Origin: Paenibacillus sp. Marseille-Q4541
GTDB taxonomy: Bacteria; Bacillota; Bacilli; Paenibacillales; Paenibacillaceae
Length of the DNA: 64,000 nucleotides
Assembly: GCF_018310695.1 (NCBI RefSeq)
Contig: NZ_JAGXCY010000002.1
Location: 248,001 to 312,000 of the forward strand
Reading direction: 5' to 3'
Shown: positions 1 through 8,908 of the stretch, piece by piece
Layout: every line of letters begins with the position of its first letter
How positions within the stretch are numbered: the stretch's first letter is position 1
Notes under the pieces: model-generated
Told to the model about the DNA's origin: nothing
Databases searched by the model: none
The model's input: the letters and a program-made list of their open reading frames with translations, nothing else
Position numbers and translations under genes: made by a program

Positions 1-247
1 ACTTTGATGCATCAATCTCCAATAGTTTCGTCCCCAGCGGAACCTTCTTCTGTTCCCATTCTTTCGAAATCGTATAGAAATATGGTTCATTACTCGATAA
101 ATCTGAAGTAAGTGTATCCTCACTACTCTTTTTTACTGTCTTGGAAGCTCCTTCTGCGTTAACTGGCAACACCGGATTACCTATAAGGGCTACAAATAAG
201 ATGACGAGCAATAATCGGTTAAGAAACTGGTTTCTTCTCTTTACCAT
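1..247 (-). CDS. Secreted protein, N-terminal part only
   Basis: The open frame starts with ATG at 247 and runs off the left edge, so only about 82 residues are visible. They begin MVKRRNQFLNRLLLVILF and continue through a hydrophobic stretch to PVNAEG, a typical Sec signal peptide with a probable cleavage after VNA. The mature part starts with a Ser/Lys-rich linker. A ribosome site GGAGGGG lies about 7 bases before the ATG, and the gene begins 13 bases after the stop of the upstream sugar-ABC ATPase, so it is probably co-transcribed with it. I do not recognise the family; a cell-surface protein of the same sugar-uptake operon is the likely context. Confidence 0.7.
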   Translation of the reverse strand, partial: MVKRRNQFLNRLLLVILFVALIGNPVLPVNAEGASKTVKKSSEDTLTSDLSSNEPYFYTISKEWEQKKVPLGTKLLEIDASK

Positions 248-260
248 TCGTACCCCTCCA

Positions 261-1379
261 TCACTTTGTTAATAAAAACCCAGTATCTTTATGGAAAAAC
301 AATGCTTTATTCATATCCACGGCTACAGCAGTTCTCATTCCATCATCGAAGTGATAGCGTGGGTGTGCACGTGCAACTAGATATTTCTCCAGTCCAATAT
401 TCATATGGTAATAACGATCTGAGCCAACGAATTCACTTAATTCCATGGTTCCGTTAATAATCGAATTTGGATGCGCTTCCATCATAATTTCCTCGAAGCT
501 AATGTTCTCTGGACGCATACCAATAATGATTCCTCGGTCTACGAGATTCATCTGTCTCATCGCATGAGCTTGCTTCTCAGTAAGTCTGAGTCCGAATCTC
601 TTCGTATTGAATTCAAGGAAACCATCACGGTCTTCAATCTTTCCGGTCACAAAATTCATCGGTGGGTTTCCGATAAAATTAGCTACAAATAGGTTAGCCG
701 GTTCGTTATAAATGACCTCTGGCGTATCCACTTGCTGAACAATCCCTTTCTCCATCACCACAATACGGTCACCCATCGTCATGGCTTCAATCTGATCGTG
801 GGTAACATAAATCGTTGTAACACCGATCTTCTTGTGAAGGCGAATAATTTCAGAACGCATCTGCACGCGCAGCTTCGCATCCAGGTTGGAGAGCGGTTCA
901 TCCATAAGAAAAGCTTGCGGTGTACGAACGATTGCACGGCCCAGAGCCACACGCTGACGCTGACCACCGGAGAGTTCTCTTGGTTTACGATCCAAAAAGT
1001 TCTCAATCTCAAGTACACGGGCAGCTCGTTTCACAGATGTCTCAATTTCATGTTTCGGAAGCTTTCTCATTTGCAAACCAAAGGCGATATTTTCATAGAC
1101 AGACATGTTCGGGTATAATGCATAGTTTTGGAAGACCATCGATATATCGCGATCTTTAGGAGGCATATCATTTACAATCGTATCGCCGATGTAAATTTCA
1201 CCTTCAGAAATATCCTCCAATCCCGCGAGCATACGTAATGTTGTCGATTTACCGCATCCTGAAGAACCTACAAAGACAAGAAACTCTTCATCCTCTACTT
1301 CGAGATTGAAGTCATTCACCGCGTATTCTTTATATTTTCCGTAACGCTTGTGAACATGATTAAAAATAATTCTCGACAC
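261..1379 (-). CDS. Sugar ABC transporter ATP-binding protein, MsmX/UgpC type
   Basis: This is the energising ATPase of a carbohydrate-uptake (CUT1) ABC transporter. Visible motifs are Walker [11 protein letters not shown]-loop FQNYALYP, signature [14 protein letters not shown], Walker [15 protein letters not shown]-loop VTHDQ, and a C-terminal TOBE-type region containing GMRPENI. The protein is 372 aa from the GTG chosen here at 1379, which has AAAGGAGG eight bases upstream; an ATG at 1403 would place that ribosome site inside the gene. Family members usually begin close to the first beta strand, which supports the shorter form. It lies downstream of a solute-binding lipoprotein gene. No permease genes are in the window. 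MsmX-type ATPases often serve several permeases. Confidence 0.93.
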   Translation of the reverse strand: MSRIIFNHVHKRYGKYKEYAVNDFNLEVEDEEFLVFVGSSGCGKSTTLRMLAGLEDISEGEIYIGDTIVNDMPPKDRDISMVFQNYALYPNMSVYENIAFGLQMRKLPKHEIETSVKRAARVLEIENFLDRKPRELSGGQRQRVALGRAIVRTPQAFLMDEPLSNLDAKLRVQMRSEIIRLHKKIGVTTIYVTHDQIEAMTMGDRIVVMEKGIVQQVDTPEVIYNEPANLFVANFIGNPPMNFVTGKIEDRDGFLEFNTKRFGLRLTEKQAHAMRQMNLVDRGIIIGMRPENISFEEIMMEAHPNSIINGTMELSEFVGSDRYYHMNIGLEKYLVARAHPRYHFDDGMRTAVAVDMNKALFFHKDTGFLLTK

Positions 1380-1451
1380 TGGAACTTCCTCCTTTGCACG
1401 CACTCGCCATTTTATTGAAATGTTTACTATAATTTGTATCTTAACAACATC

Positions 1452-1470
1452 TCTGTGGGGGTAGTGTGAG
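1452..1470 (-). promoter_or_regulatory. Shared 16-bp motif upstream of the ABC ATPase gene
   Basis: On the minus strand the sequence TCACACTACCnnCACA lies about 75 bases upstream of the ABC ATPase start. The same motif, with 14 defined positions matching, recurs upstream of the fucosidase gene at 5284-5299. Its position before two genes of one carbohydrate cluster suggests a common regulator site, but it has no clear dyad symmetry and no bound protein can be named. Confidence 0.3.
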
Positions 1471-1589
1471 AATGATGTGTGTTTCTTGTGAATGTTGTCT
1501 TATCTTCCATCACTCGACAAAGGGTGACCTTATTAGAGCAAGCCTGTCCTGGATAGACAAGCCTGCTCTTGAATGATGTATCATACCGC

Positions 1590-2969
1590 TTATTGCTTGG
1601 ACTTCTCTTCCTTGATCTTGATATCAGTCTCTTCCTTCAGCACACGAGTAAACTCCGCTACGTTCAAATCACTCGTTGCAAACTTTGTGAGTGCTTCATT
1701 AATCGCAACATATTGATCCCATGGACTTTTACGTGCTGGTGGCTCAGCAAATGTATTTTGGAACATTGCGCTAACATTTTTATCCGTATACGTTGGGTCG
1801 TCTGCACCGAATAGTTCCCCGTCTTCTTGACTCAAGGAGACCGACGGGGTACCCATTCTCATCCGGTACTGCAGCTGGTAATCCGGTGAAATCAGATAAG
1901 ATAACACTTGCAGTGCTGCTTCTTTATTCTCACTAAAATCATTGATGACCCATGGGTGAGTGCCTGGTTTCGGAGCTATTCCCGCCATATCTGCAAACGA
2001 CGGAACGGGAACCATATCCATGCTTTTCTCATATTCAACTCTCTCTTCCGTTTCTCCGCCAAACCAAGTTAAGAAGCCATGCCAATTAACGACCATCGCA
2101 GCTGTTTTACCTTCAAACTTACCTTGATCTTCCGGATTATAGATATTTGGAATGCTGAAATACTTTGTAAGAACCTCCATCATTTTTGCAAACTTCGGAT
2201 CTTTATCAAACAAGACTTCTCCCGTTTCCGGGTCGGTATAGTTCATAGATAATTGATTAAAGATCGCTGTTGGCATGTACCCTAAATCAAGACCACTGTA
2301 TTGAACACCATCCTTCATGACGGTTAGCTGTTTCGCCAAGTCAAGAAGTTCATCCCAAGTAATATTGTCAGTTGGGTAAGAAACACCAAACAGATCAAAT
2401 ATTTCTTTGTTATAGTACAAAGCGAGAACATCTCCAGCATCTGGAAGACCAATCAAGCGTCCTTCTTTATCGCGTGAACGTAATTCCTGAAGCAGCTCTG
2501 GATTCACCCCACTTACATCAACACCATATTCTTCAATCATTTCATCGAGGCCGAATACCATCTCAAGCTCTTCTAGCGGTGCTTGACCGGTGGAGCCATG
2601 AACGATATCAGGAACAATTCCTTGCGCACTTAGCTCCTGCATGTTCTCAACCGTGCCGTTCCAGTTAACATACTCTACTGTTACATTGGGAAATTGCTCT
2701 TGAATTGGATCAATCATTCTTGGTGTGAAATAGTTTAAGTCCCACGTCGTTGCAATTTTTAACGTGACAGGCTCATCACTAAATTGCTTGGTTGGTTCTT
2801 TCGGTCCTTCTTCTTCTGATGTACCCGTGTTATTGGTGTCCGAGACCCCTGATTCAGGCTTGTTTTCTGTTTCATTTGCTGTGTTATCCGAGCTACTACA
2901 TGCAGTTACAAAGAGCGTGAACATTAGGCATAAAACCATGAGTAAGTTCCCGATTTTACGTTTTTTCAT
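1590..2969 (-). CDS. Extracellular sugar-binding lipoprotein (ABC transporter solute-binding protein, family 1)
   Basis: This is the lipid-anchored receptor of a CUT1-type sugar ABC importer. It begins MKKRKIGNLL and has a lipobox FVTACSSS with the modified cysteine near residue 24, followed by a Ser/Thr/Glu linker and a mature domain with the usual MalE-like features (LKIATTWD, DELLDLAKQLT, AAMVVNWHGF, PSVSLSQEDG). At 459 aa it is of normal size. A start further upstream (TTG at 2978) lies only two bases from the GGGGG ribosome site; ATG at 2969, or GTG at 2972, is better spaced. It follows the fucosidase and phosphoesterase genes, which suggests import of a glycan fragment, perhaps fucose-containing. 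The ligand cannot be read from the sequence. Confidence 0.92.
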   Translation of the reverse strand: MKKRKIGNLLMVLCLMFTLFVTACSSSDNTANETENKPESGVSDTNNTGTSEEEGPKEPTKQFSDEPVTLKIATTWDLNYFTPRMIDPIQEQFPNVTVEYVNWNGTVENMQELSAQGIVPDIVHGSTGQAPLEELEMVFGLDEMIEEYGVDVSGVNPELLQELRSRDKEGRLIGLPDAGDVLALYYNKEIFDLFGVSYPTDNITWDELLDLAKQLTVMKDGVQYSGLDLGYMPTAIFNQLSMNYTDPETGEVLFDKDPKFAKMMEVLTKYFSIPNIYNPEDQGKFEGKTAAMVVNWHGFLTWFGGETEERVEYEKSMDMVPVPSFADMAGIAPKPGTHPWVINDFSENKEAALQVLSYLISPDYQLQYRMRMGTPSVSLSQEDGELFGADDPTYTDKNVSAMFQNTFAEPPARKSPWDQYVAINEALTKFATSDLNVAEFTRVLKEETDIKIKEEKSKQ

Positions 2970-3036
2970 CACAATCAATTCCCCCTAAGTGATTTTAAAA
3001 GCAAAATGCTAGAATCTTTTCCCCAATGGAAGGAGT

Positions 3037-3984
3037 TTAACTCTTACTCTTACCTAAAGGTTGATGTTTAGGTTGTTCTCGTATGATCGAACCATCACTA
3101 AGGTGCAACCAGGTATCGAATGTTCTTGCCCCTTCTTGTAATTGAATCACTCTGGCTCCCACCTCAATCTCCTTCCCCCACTGGATGTAGCTCGAGGATC
3201 TTCCATAACACAGTCGAATCCCATGTAGTTCCCCGAAGTAATCATTACCATGGTCGTGTCCGGCGAAAGTTCCCATAACATCTCCCATCTCTACCATCGC
3301 GGTAAATAGACCACTGTTCACACGGGGTGCGGTAATCTCCTCTCGTTTTTCTCCATAACATATTTTCGTGTTCCAGACCTCTTCGTACTCCGGAAGCGGG
3401 ATATGAAAGAAAGCCAAGGACGGAACCGTTACTCCCTCATTGTTCTTCGTCAACTTCTTTGATTGTGCTACATACCATTCAATCTGGTCCCTTCGAATCC
3501 AATCATAGCCGCCCACATGCCCTAGCGTTGAATAGCTGCCACTATCCATAAAATAAAGTGCTGCACTTGTCTGATCCTCATGATTTATCAACTTCAATAC
3601 AAAATTGCCTGCACCACTAAGACTCTCTTCTCCTTGTTCAGCAACACAATATTCGTGACTTAATTGAATCTCCATTAATTGATCCCTTGTAATACCCGCT
3701 TCCGAATCATGGTTGCCAAAGACAGCAGCCCATGGAATCTTACATTGTTCGGCCACAGACACGACCTCTCGAAAGGTGTGCTCCGGATTTATACAGCGCA
3801 AGCTCCCAATAATGTCGCCGGTAAACACAATCAAATCAGGACGTTCTACGCGAATAACATCCTGCATCATCTTCCCTGTCTTCGCGTTTAATCCATGGTC
3901 ATCATCTAAGTACTCTGTATCAGTGAACTGTACAATCTTGAAGAAGCCATCATTGTTAAATCTCAATGCTTTATTCAGATACAT
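3037..3984 (-). CDS. Calcineurin-like metallophosphoesterase
   Basis: This predicted metal-dependent phosphoesterase belongs to the calcineurin-like superfamily, in the branch resembling purple-acid-phosphatase-like proteins. The five metal-binding blocks are visible: QFTDTEYLDDD, VFTGDII, FGNHDSE, FFHIPLPEY and GHDHGNDYFG. Its substrate is unknown. There is no signal peptide from the start used here, so it is probably cytoplasmic. Start: ATG at 3984 has GGGGGAG five bases upstream; the longer frame to 4044 would lie entirely within the end of the fucosidase gene. It overlaps that gene by 14 bases, indicating translational coupling, so it probably acts on a product of the same pathway. The genes together suggest processing of a phosphorylated or sulphated sugar, which is inference only. 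Confidence 0.85.
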   Translation of the reverse strand: MYLNKALRFNNDGFFKIVQFTDTEYLDDDHGLNAKTGKMMQDVIRVERPDLIVFTGDIIGSLRCINPEHTFREVVSVAEQCKIPWAAVFGNHDSEAGITRDQLMEIQLSHEYCVAEQGEESLSGAGNFVLKLINHEDQTSAALYFMDSGSYSTLGHVGGYDWIRRDQIEWYVAQSKKLTKNNEGVTVPSLAFFHIPLPEYEEVWNTKICYGEKREEITAPRVNSGLFTAMVEMGDVMGTFAGHDHGNDYFGELHGIRLCYGRSSSYIQWGKEIEVGARVIQLQEGARTFDTWLHLSDGSIIREQPKHQPLGKSKS

Positions 3985-5239
3985 AGGTCTCCCCCACGTA
4001 GTAGATTGCCATCTGACGGATAACAGGTACGTCTTCACATTCAATAATTTCTAATTCGACACCCCGTACTTTCATTGCAGGGATACGAATAATCGTTTTA
4101 TGCCCGATGTTTTTTCCTTCATAAACCGTAATAGAACGATGTGTCTTCTCCGTGGTGACATTAATGCGGAAACTCCGGGCATGCTCTCCGTTCGTTAAAT
4201 CCTCTTGAAGGACAATATGGTCAATTAAATGAGGTGTGTCTGTCTTATAAGACCATCCTGACTTGCTCTGAGAACACTGCTCTATTGTCGCCATAGGCTT
4301 GTTGAATCTTCTTCGGATCTCTTTTCCCATGGCTTGCAATTGAACAGTATCTAGATCAGGTAACAGCCCCTCTCGATTGGGCCCGATATTTAATAGCATA
4401 TTTGCCCCTCGCCCTACCGAACAATAATACAAGCCCATCAGTTGATCCAAGCTCTTGAGCGTGTGTTCATCACTATCGCTATAGAACCAATTCGCACGCA
4501 TCTGTACATCACATTCCACAGGCAACCAAATATCTTCTCCTAAAGCTTCCTTCTGTTCAGTTAAAATCGAGAATTCCGTTGCATCTGTGACATTCCAACT
4601 AGGAATCGGTGCAATCCCGTCTTCATTACCTACCCACCGAAAATTAGGATCGCCCATGTTAAAAATCAATATATTCGGCTGCAGACAGCGAATCTCTCCA
4701 ATAATTCTTCGCCAGTCATATTCATGATCCTCAGAGCCGCAGCCGTCAAACCACAATACATCAATATCCCCATAGTCACCTAGCAATTCCGTAATTTGAT
4801 TCACGAAGTAGTCATCATAAGACTTCGCATCCTGATGATAGAAATCTGCCGATCCGTCAAATGGAGAATAATAAAGTCCGGGCTTCACGTCGTACTTCCG
4901 ACATGCGTTAACGAACTCCTGAACGACATCCCCCTTTCCCTCTTTCCAAGGAGACTGTGCAACAGAGAACGAGCTATATTTCGATGGCCAATTGGAGAAT
5001 CCATCATGATGCTTCGCGGTTAGTACTGCGTATTCCATCCCTGCTTCTTTCGCTGTTCGAATCCACTGTTCACAATCCAACTGATTGGGATTGAATGCAG
5101 AGGGTGACATCGGCCTTTTATCAAAATCAATATACCCCTCATAAAATGTACGTAGGCCAAAATGTAAAAACAGTCCGAATTCCCATCCCTGATACTCTAA
5201 CTGCCTATTTGTCGGTTTGATCATCGAATTCTCTATCAC
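3971..5239 (-). CDS. Alpha-L-fucosidase, glycoside hydrolase family 29
   Basis: This GH29 enzyme hydrolyses terminal alpha-L-fucosyl links. The first 300 residues show the family barrel: GLFLHFGLRTFYEG, AVLTAKHHDGFSNWPS, GLYYSPFDGSADFY and LWFDGCGSED. The Asp of LWFDG (near residue 164) is the expected nucleophile, and HHDGF is the usual substrate-binding block. A short beta-rich C-terminal domain follows. At 422 aa it is normal for the family. There is no signal peptide, so it acts inside the cell on imported oligosaccharide, which fits the adjacent binding protein and ABC ATPase. The GTG at 5239 has GAGGGGTG at good spacing; an internal ATG (MIKPTN, 5224) is a weaker alternative. It is the first gene of the cluster. 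Confidence 0.93.
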   Translation of the reverse strand: MIENSMIKPTNRQLEYQGWEFGLFLHFGLRTFYEGYIDFDKRPMSPSAFNPNQLDCEQWIRTAKEAGMEYAVLTAKHHDGFSNWPSKYSSFSVAQSPWKEGKGDVVQEFVNACRKYDVKPGLYYSPFDGSADFYHQDAKSYDDYFVNQITELLGDYGDIDVLWFDGCGSEDHEYDWRRIIGEIRCLQPNILIFNMGDPNFRWVGNEDGIAPIPSWNVTDATEFSILTEQKEALGEDIWLPVECDVQMRANWFYSDSDEHTLKSLDQLMGLYYCSVGRGANMLLNIGPNREGLLPDLDTVQLQAMGKEIRRRFNKPMATIEQCSQSKSGWSYKTDTPHLIDHIVLQEDLTNGEHARSFRINVTTEKTHRSITVYEGKNIGHKTIIRIPAMKVRGVELEIIECEDVPVIRQMAIYYVGETYVSE

Positions 5240-5283
5240 CTAGAGCCACCCCTCAACATTTTTTCTAATCGTATCAATTCTGT

Positions 5284-5299
5284 TGTGAAGGTAGTGTGA
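5284..5299 (-). promoter_or_regulatory. Shared 16-bp motif upstream of the fucosidase gene
   Basis: The minus-strand sequence TCACACTACCnnCACA lies about 45 bases before the fucosidase start and matches the copy before the ABC ATPase gene. It is the best candidate for a cluster-specific control site, but this rests only on recurrence within the window. Confidence 0.3.
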
Positions 5300-5681
5300 A
5301 GACTTCTGCGCATTTCATGTGATAATATATACGACCATGTTTCACAAATATTTACCAACAGGAAAAATTCCAAATTTAAGTATACCCTTTTAATTTTAAG
5401 ACTTTCTTTTAGTCGACTGCTGTTGCTTCTTCAGAATCACTTTCGTCCTCTCCTCTACTTCGAGGCTTGAAGGAATTGGGGTTGGAGGTGGGCTAACTTT
5501 CGCTTTCCAACCATGTGCTGAATAAACACACCATGGTCTGCAAAATGAAGCAGGCCTCCAAGTTTGAAACCCTTGAACGGCCTGTTTTTTTCTATTTAGG
5601 CGAAGATCTATCCCCGCGTGTCTAAAAACGTCTACTAGGCGGATAGCTTTTTTAAGAGGATAATTATGTATAAAATGGATA
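5300..5681. other. Intergenic region with a non-coding-looking ORF, possible interspersed repeat
   Basis: No convincing gene lies between the fucosidase and the membrane-protein gene. A leftward open frame ends at 5396 with the tail PPPTPIPSSLEVEERTK and then QQQSTKRKS. It has no ribosome site, no sensible N-terminus, and runs into the end of the next gene in another frame. The tail is reminiscent of a short sequence I associate with intergenic regions of Paenibacillus genomes, so it may be a copy of a dispersed repeat. A genome-wide search would be needed. Confidence 0.35.
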
Positions 5682-6455
5682 TTATCTGTTTCCTTGCAGA
5701 TGCTTGGTTTGACACAACTGCTGCATAAAAGCAATTTGGACAGCGCCAAGAACCACTGCGCAGATTGGTATCGCAATAATGATAGCTACTGGACTCCACA
5801 GCTGGTGGATCAGCAAACTAATGACGCCCGAACTTATCATCATGGCAATGATTATGCCCGAAGTACTAAAGCTCGTTGCTTGAAAATAACGTATACTTTG
5901 CCGAAATGCTACGTTCACGTTCAATTGATCAACAACGATACAGAACTCTACATAGATAAAGATTATTCGGAGAATAACGAAGATAATGAGGGAAAGAAAG
6001 AGGCCAACGGCACCCAGAAACGCTACCAGCAATGTGGTCATTGCAGTCTTGGCTGCTGTTATGATCATAAAAAAGAAGATAAAGCGAACCCAGTGCTTTT
6101 TGCCATCCATCATAAATTGACGGATTGAAATTGGACGACCCTCCACAACATGATTCAGCGAGGCAATATAGCCGCCTTGAGCAAAAGCCATCAATAAAAG
6201 TACAAAGATTACCGGAATCCATGCTCTTACCGACACCGTATCTCCCATAAACTGCATTTGGTTAACAAGCTGCGGTATATTGCTCACATAACTTACAGAT
6301 GGAACCCCCATCTCGAGAATCAGACGCACTGAGAAGGATGGTGAACCTATAAATCCAACGATTATGAGCCCTAAAATGAAGGACAATGTATCCAAAACGA
6401 TCGGATATATTAATATTAATGGATTTTTAAACAGCATGCGGAATACTTTTTTCAT
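5682..6455 (-). CDS. Multi-pass membrane protein of the two-component operon
   Basis: This 257-aa integral membrane protein has about six hydrophobic segments, for example ILIYPIVLDTLSFILGLII, IPVIFVLLLMAFAQGGYIA, a long pair near residues 130-180 and two more near the C-terminus. The layout resembles small DUF975/YciC-like membrane proteins, but I cannot assign the family firmly. ATG at 6455 follows GGAGG by 11 bases; an in-frame GTG at 6476 precedes that ribosome site and is less likely. The gene starts about 40 bases after the histidine-kinase stop and shares its direction, so it is probably the third gene of that operon. It may be a target of, or accessory sensor for, the system; that is inference. 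Confidence 0.7.
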   Translation of the reverse strand: MKKVFRMLFKNPLILIYPIVLDTLSFILGLIIVGFIGSPSFSVRLILEMGVPSVSYVSNIPQLVNQMQFMGDTVSVRAWIPVIFVLLLMAFAQGGYIASLNHVVEGRPISIRQFMMDGKKHWVRFIFFFMIITAAKTAMTTLLVAFLGAVGLFLSLIIFVILRIIFIYVEFCIVVDQLNVNVAFRQSIRYFQATSFSTSGIIIAMMISSGVISLLIHQLWSPVAIIIAIPICAVVLGAVQIAFMQQLCQTKHLQGNR

Positions 6456-6493
6456 TATGAAGACAACCTCCGTCACAACTAATAATTGAGTAT

Positions 6494-7855
6494 TTAATTT
6501 TGAGGCAGGCGAGCTTCCGGAATATCAATTTGAAACATCGAACCATGACCGAGTTCACTTTCCGCTTGAATGGTTCCACCGTGGGCTTCAATAAGCGCTT
6601 TAGCGATACTTAGACCCACTCCTATTCCTCCGGTATCTCTTGAACGAGCTTTATCTGCTCGATAAAACCGATTGAAGATAAGTGGTAAATCTTGCTCAGA
6701 TATCCCGATGCCATTATCGCTGCAGTAAATCGTGATCATATCCTTGTGTTCAATCGTTACACCTACATCAATGGTCCCTCCTACCGGGGTGTATTTGATC
6801 GCATTGGAGATAATATTTGTTATGATCTGGACGCAACGGTCCGAGTCGACTTTGACAGGACACGGGATAAAAACGGTATGTAGATTAAAGGTTATATCCT
6901 TGGCTTTAGCCAGAAATATTAAGTTTTCGAACACATCCTTAACCAGATTACGTATATCAATAAATTCAGTATCCAGCTGGAATTTGGCACCTTCTGCTTC
7001 CGACAACTTCTCTACATCATCAACCAGACGACACAGGCGATAAATCTCAGCATAAACACGGTTCAAATTTTCTTCATTTGCTGGATAAAGACCGTCAATA
7101 AGCGCTTCCATTCTTGATAACATCGAAGTCAGGGGGGTACGAAGCTCATGCGTTAAATCCTGCATTGATTGCTCACGCCAGTGTTCTTGGCTATTCAAAT
7201 CCCCTACAAGCCTGTTCGTGGAAGCAATAAGCTGCTTCAATTCCGCTGTACCTGTCTCCGAAATTAACGTCTCCCTATGACCAGCAGCAATATGATTCGC
7301 CTGAAGGCTACTTAATCGAAGTGGCTTGGACAATCGCATGGCTAGAATGTAACAGATAGCTATGGCTAAGCACAGAAGAAGGATTGCAACACCACCCTCT
7401 AAAGTCGAAAATGAAAAGAAAGACATCGTAGGTAGATTATAATCGTCACCTAAATCCACGATAGATTCCAAAATCCCGATTAACTGACCATCAATATAAA
7501 TCGGGCTGCTTACCGTGAAAGGCCTCTCCAACTCCTGAACATCCGGCCACGAATCGTACAACACAGTTTCATGGTTTGGAGCATAGTAACGTACATTCAT
7601 CGAATACACATTCACCGCCTGTTCCAGCCAATCTGCCATCTCGCCTGGTAACCTATCAGGTTCAAGTTGGGTTCGTAAAGAAAAGGCAATCTTCTGTGTC
7701 TGGTCTTTCGCATAGATCATCTTGTAGTCTTCTAGAGAACGATCAATGGTGAACTTAAATAATAAATACGCCACGGTTAAGAAGAGCATCACAGTCACGA
7801 TAAAGGTAATAAAAAGAACATAATGTGTCTGTCCAAATCTGTGCTTTAGGCCCAT
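6494..7855 (-). CDS. Sensor histidine kinase (HAMP, HisKA, HATPase)
   Basis: This membrane sensor kinase of the OmpR-partner type has a transmembrane helix near residues 15-37, an extracytoplasmic domain of about 110 residues, a second helix near 150-172, a HAMP-like linker, then HisKA with the phospho-acceptor His in DLTHELRTPL (about residue 236). The ATPase domain shows the N box NIISNAIKYTP, the G1 box DNGIGI and the G2 box GIGVGLSIAKA. At 453 aa it has the standard architecture. Its ATG overlaps the regulator's stop by one base (TAATG), so translation is coupled. The signal is unknown; the extracellular domain has no motif I recognise. Confidence 0.94.
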   Translation of the reverse strand: MGLKHRFGQTHYVLFITFIVTVMLFLTVAYLLFKFTIDRSLEDYKMIYAKDQTQKIAFSLRTQLEPDRLPGEMADWLEQAVNVYSMNVRYYAPNHETVLYDSWPDVQELERPFTVSSPIYIDGQLIGILESIVDLGDDYNLPTMSFFSFSTLEGGVAILLLCLAIAICYILAMRLSKPLRLSSLQANHIAAGHRETLISETGTAELKQLIASTNRLVGDLNSQEHWREQSMQDLTHELRTPLTSMLSRMEALIDGLYPANEENLNRVYAEIYRLCRLVDDVEKLSEAEGAKFQLDTEFIDIRNLVKDVFENLIFLAKAKDITFNLHTVFIPCPVKVDSDRCVQIITNIISNAIKYTPVGGTIDVGVTIEHKDMITIYCSDNGIGISEQDLPLIFNRFYRADKARSRDTGGIGVGLSIAKALIEAHGGTIQAESELGHGSMFQIDIPEARLPQN

Positions 7856-8556
7856 TAGTAATCCTCATCCGGATGAAATGTAAATTTATACCCTGCACCT
7901 ATTTTAGTTACAATATAAACCGGATTTTTATGATCCTCTTCAATCTTCTTACGGATATTCTTAATATGGGTATCCGTCGTTCTTCCATCACCAATATCAC
8001 GATAACCTTGAACTTCATAAGATAAATCTTGGCGACTATATAGCTTATTAGGGCTTTTGAGCAAGACACTGAGCAGCTTAAACTCCGTAACCGTTAAATT
8101 TACAAGTTTACCATTAAGTTGAACCTCTTTCGATTCGAAATTAATGATAAGACTCCCTTTGTTAAATCTCATCACCGTTCGGCTATTCACAGATAGCATA
8201 TTCATTCTACGCTCTAAAGCCCGAATACGGGCGACCACCTCTTTCATACGGAAAGGCTTTGTAATGTAATCATCTGCACCTAAATTAAGACCATTAATCG
8301 TATCAATTTCACGAGCCTTGGAGGTGATCATAATAATAGGCATGCTTGAAGACTGCCTTACTTTCCGACAAACCTCTTCTCCTGGTATACCATGAATCAT
8401 CAAATCCAGAATTAACAAATCAATTTTAAAATTATGAATTTTTTGCAGGGCATCATTACCGTCCTCGGAAGTGATTACCGTCCAGCCTTCATTCATCAGG
8501 TATGATTGCAGTATGTTACAGATTGATTCATCATCCTCAACGACTAGAATATTCAT
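7855..8556 (-). CDS. Response regulator, OmpR/PhoB family
   Basis: This is a receiver plus winged-helix DNA-binding regulator. The receiver starts MNILVVEDDES, has the phospho-acceptor Asp in LLILDLMIHG near residue 50, the conserved Thr/Ser in IIMITSKA and Lys in DDYITKPF. The C-terminal wHTH shows LTVTEFKLLSVLLKSPN and the DTHIKNIRKKIE recognition region. It has 233 aa from ATG at 8556, preceded by AAAGGA at eight bases; the longer frame upstream adds residues with no family counterpart. It is the first gene of the regulator-kinase-membrane protein operon and probably regulates itself and unknown targets. Confidence 0.94.
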   Translation of the reverse strand: MNILVVEDDESICNILQSYLMNEGWTVITSEDGNDALQKIHNFKIDLLILDLMIHGIPGEEVCRKVRQSSSMPIIMITSKAREIDTINGLNLGADDYITKPFRMKEVVARIRALERRMNMLSVNSRTVMRFNKGSLIINFESKEVQLNGKLVNLTVTEFKLLSVLLKSPNKLYSRQDLSYEVQGYRDIGDGRTTDTHIKNIRKKIEEDHKNPVYIVTKIGAGYKFTFHPDEDY

Positions 8557-8851
8557 GTTACATTTCCTTTCATTACATAATTTGGTATATAAATATCCAC
8601 TTATTCTATCACCTAAGAGCGTCACTGAAAACAATAAGAATACATAAATAAGAATATCTGCTACTAAAGGTCCGTTTTTCCTTACATCCTCATTACAATT
8701 GGTATACTAAATTCTCATTTCTTGCTTTCTTTTTCCTTCAATTTAGCACCAAATCATATTGATATTTACAATGAAAATTTACATCAAAAAATATAATAAC
8801 AAATTTTCTGATAAGTTCATTTTGTTATTTCATGTTAAGAAAACAACGAAC
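8557..8851. other. Intergenic region upstream of the response regulator
   Basis: This AT-rich stretch between the response-regulator gene and the bidirectional terminator must contain the promoter of the two-component operon, but I cannot identify -35 and -10 boxes with confidence. No ORF with a ribosome site was seen. Confidence 0.5.
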
Positions 8852-8899
8852 AAAAACCATCATTTCTGGAGCAGCGCTACTCCAGAAATGATGGTTTTT
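8852..8899 (-). terminator. Strong Rho-independent terminator after the LacI-family gene
   Basis: A perfect inverted repeat with 20-base arms (8852-8871 and 8880-8899) and an 8-base loop lies 10 bases after the LacI-family stop. The arms end in AAAAA/TTTTT, so it can work in both directions. It separates the LacI gene from the two-component operon. Confidence 0.9.
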
Positions 8900-8908
8900 C
8901 ATTTATAT

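Noticed and set aside
5396..5776. Leftward 126-codon ORF
   Set aside because: No ribosome site, N-terminal part runs antiframe through the membrane-protein gene, and composition is not protein-like; treated as intergenic sequence.
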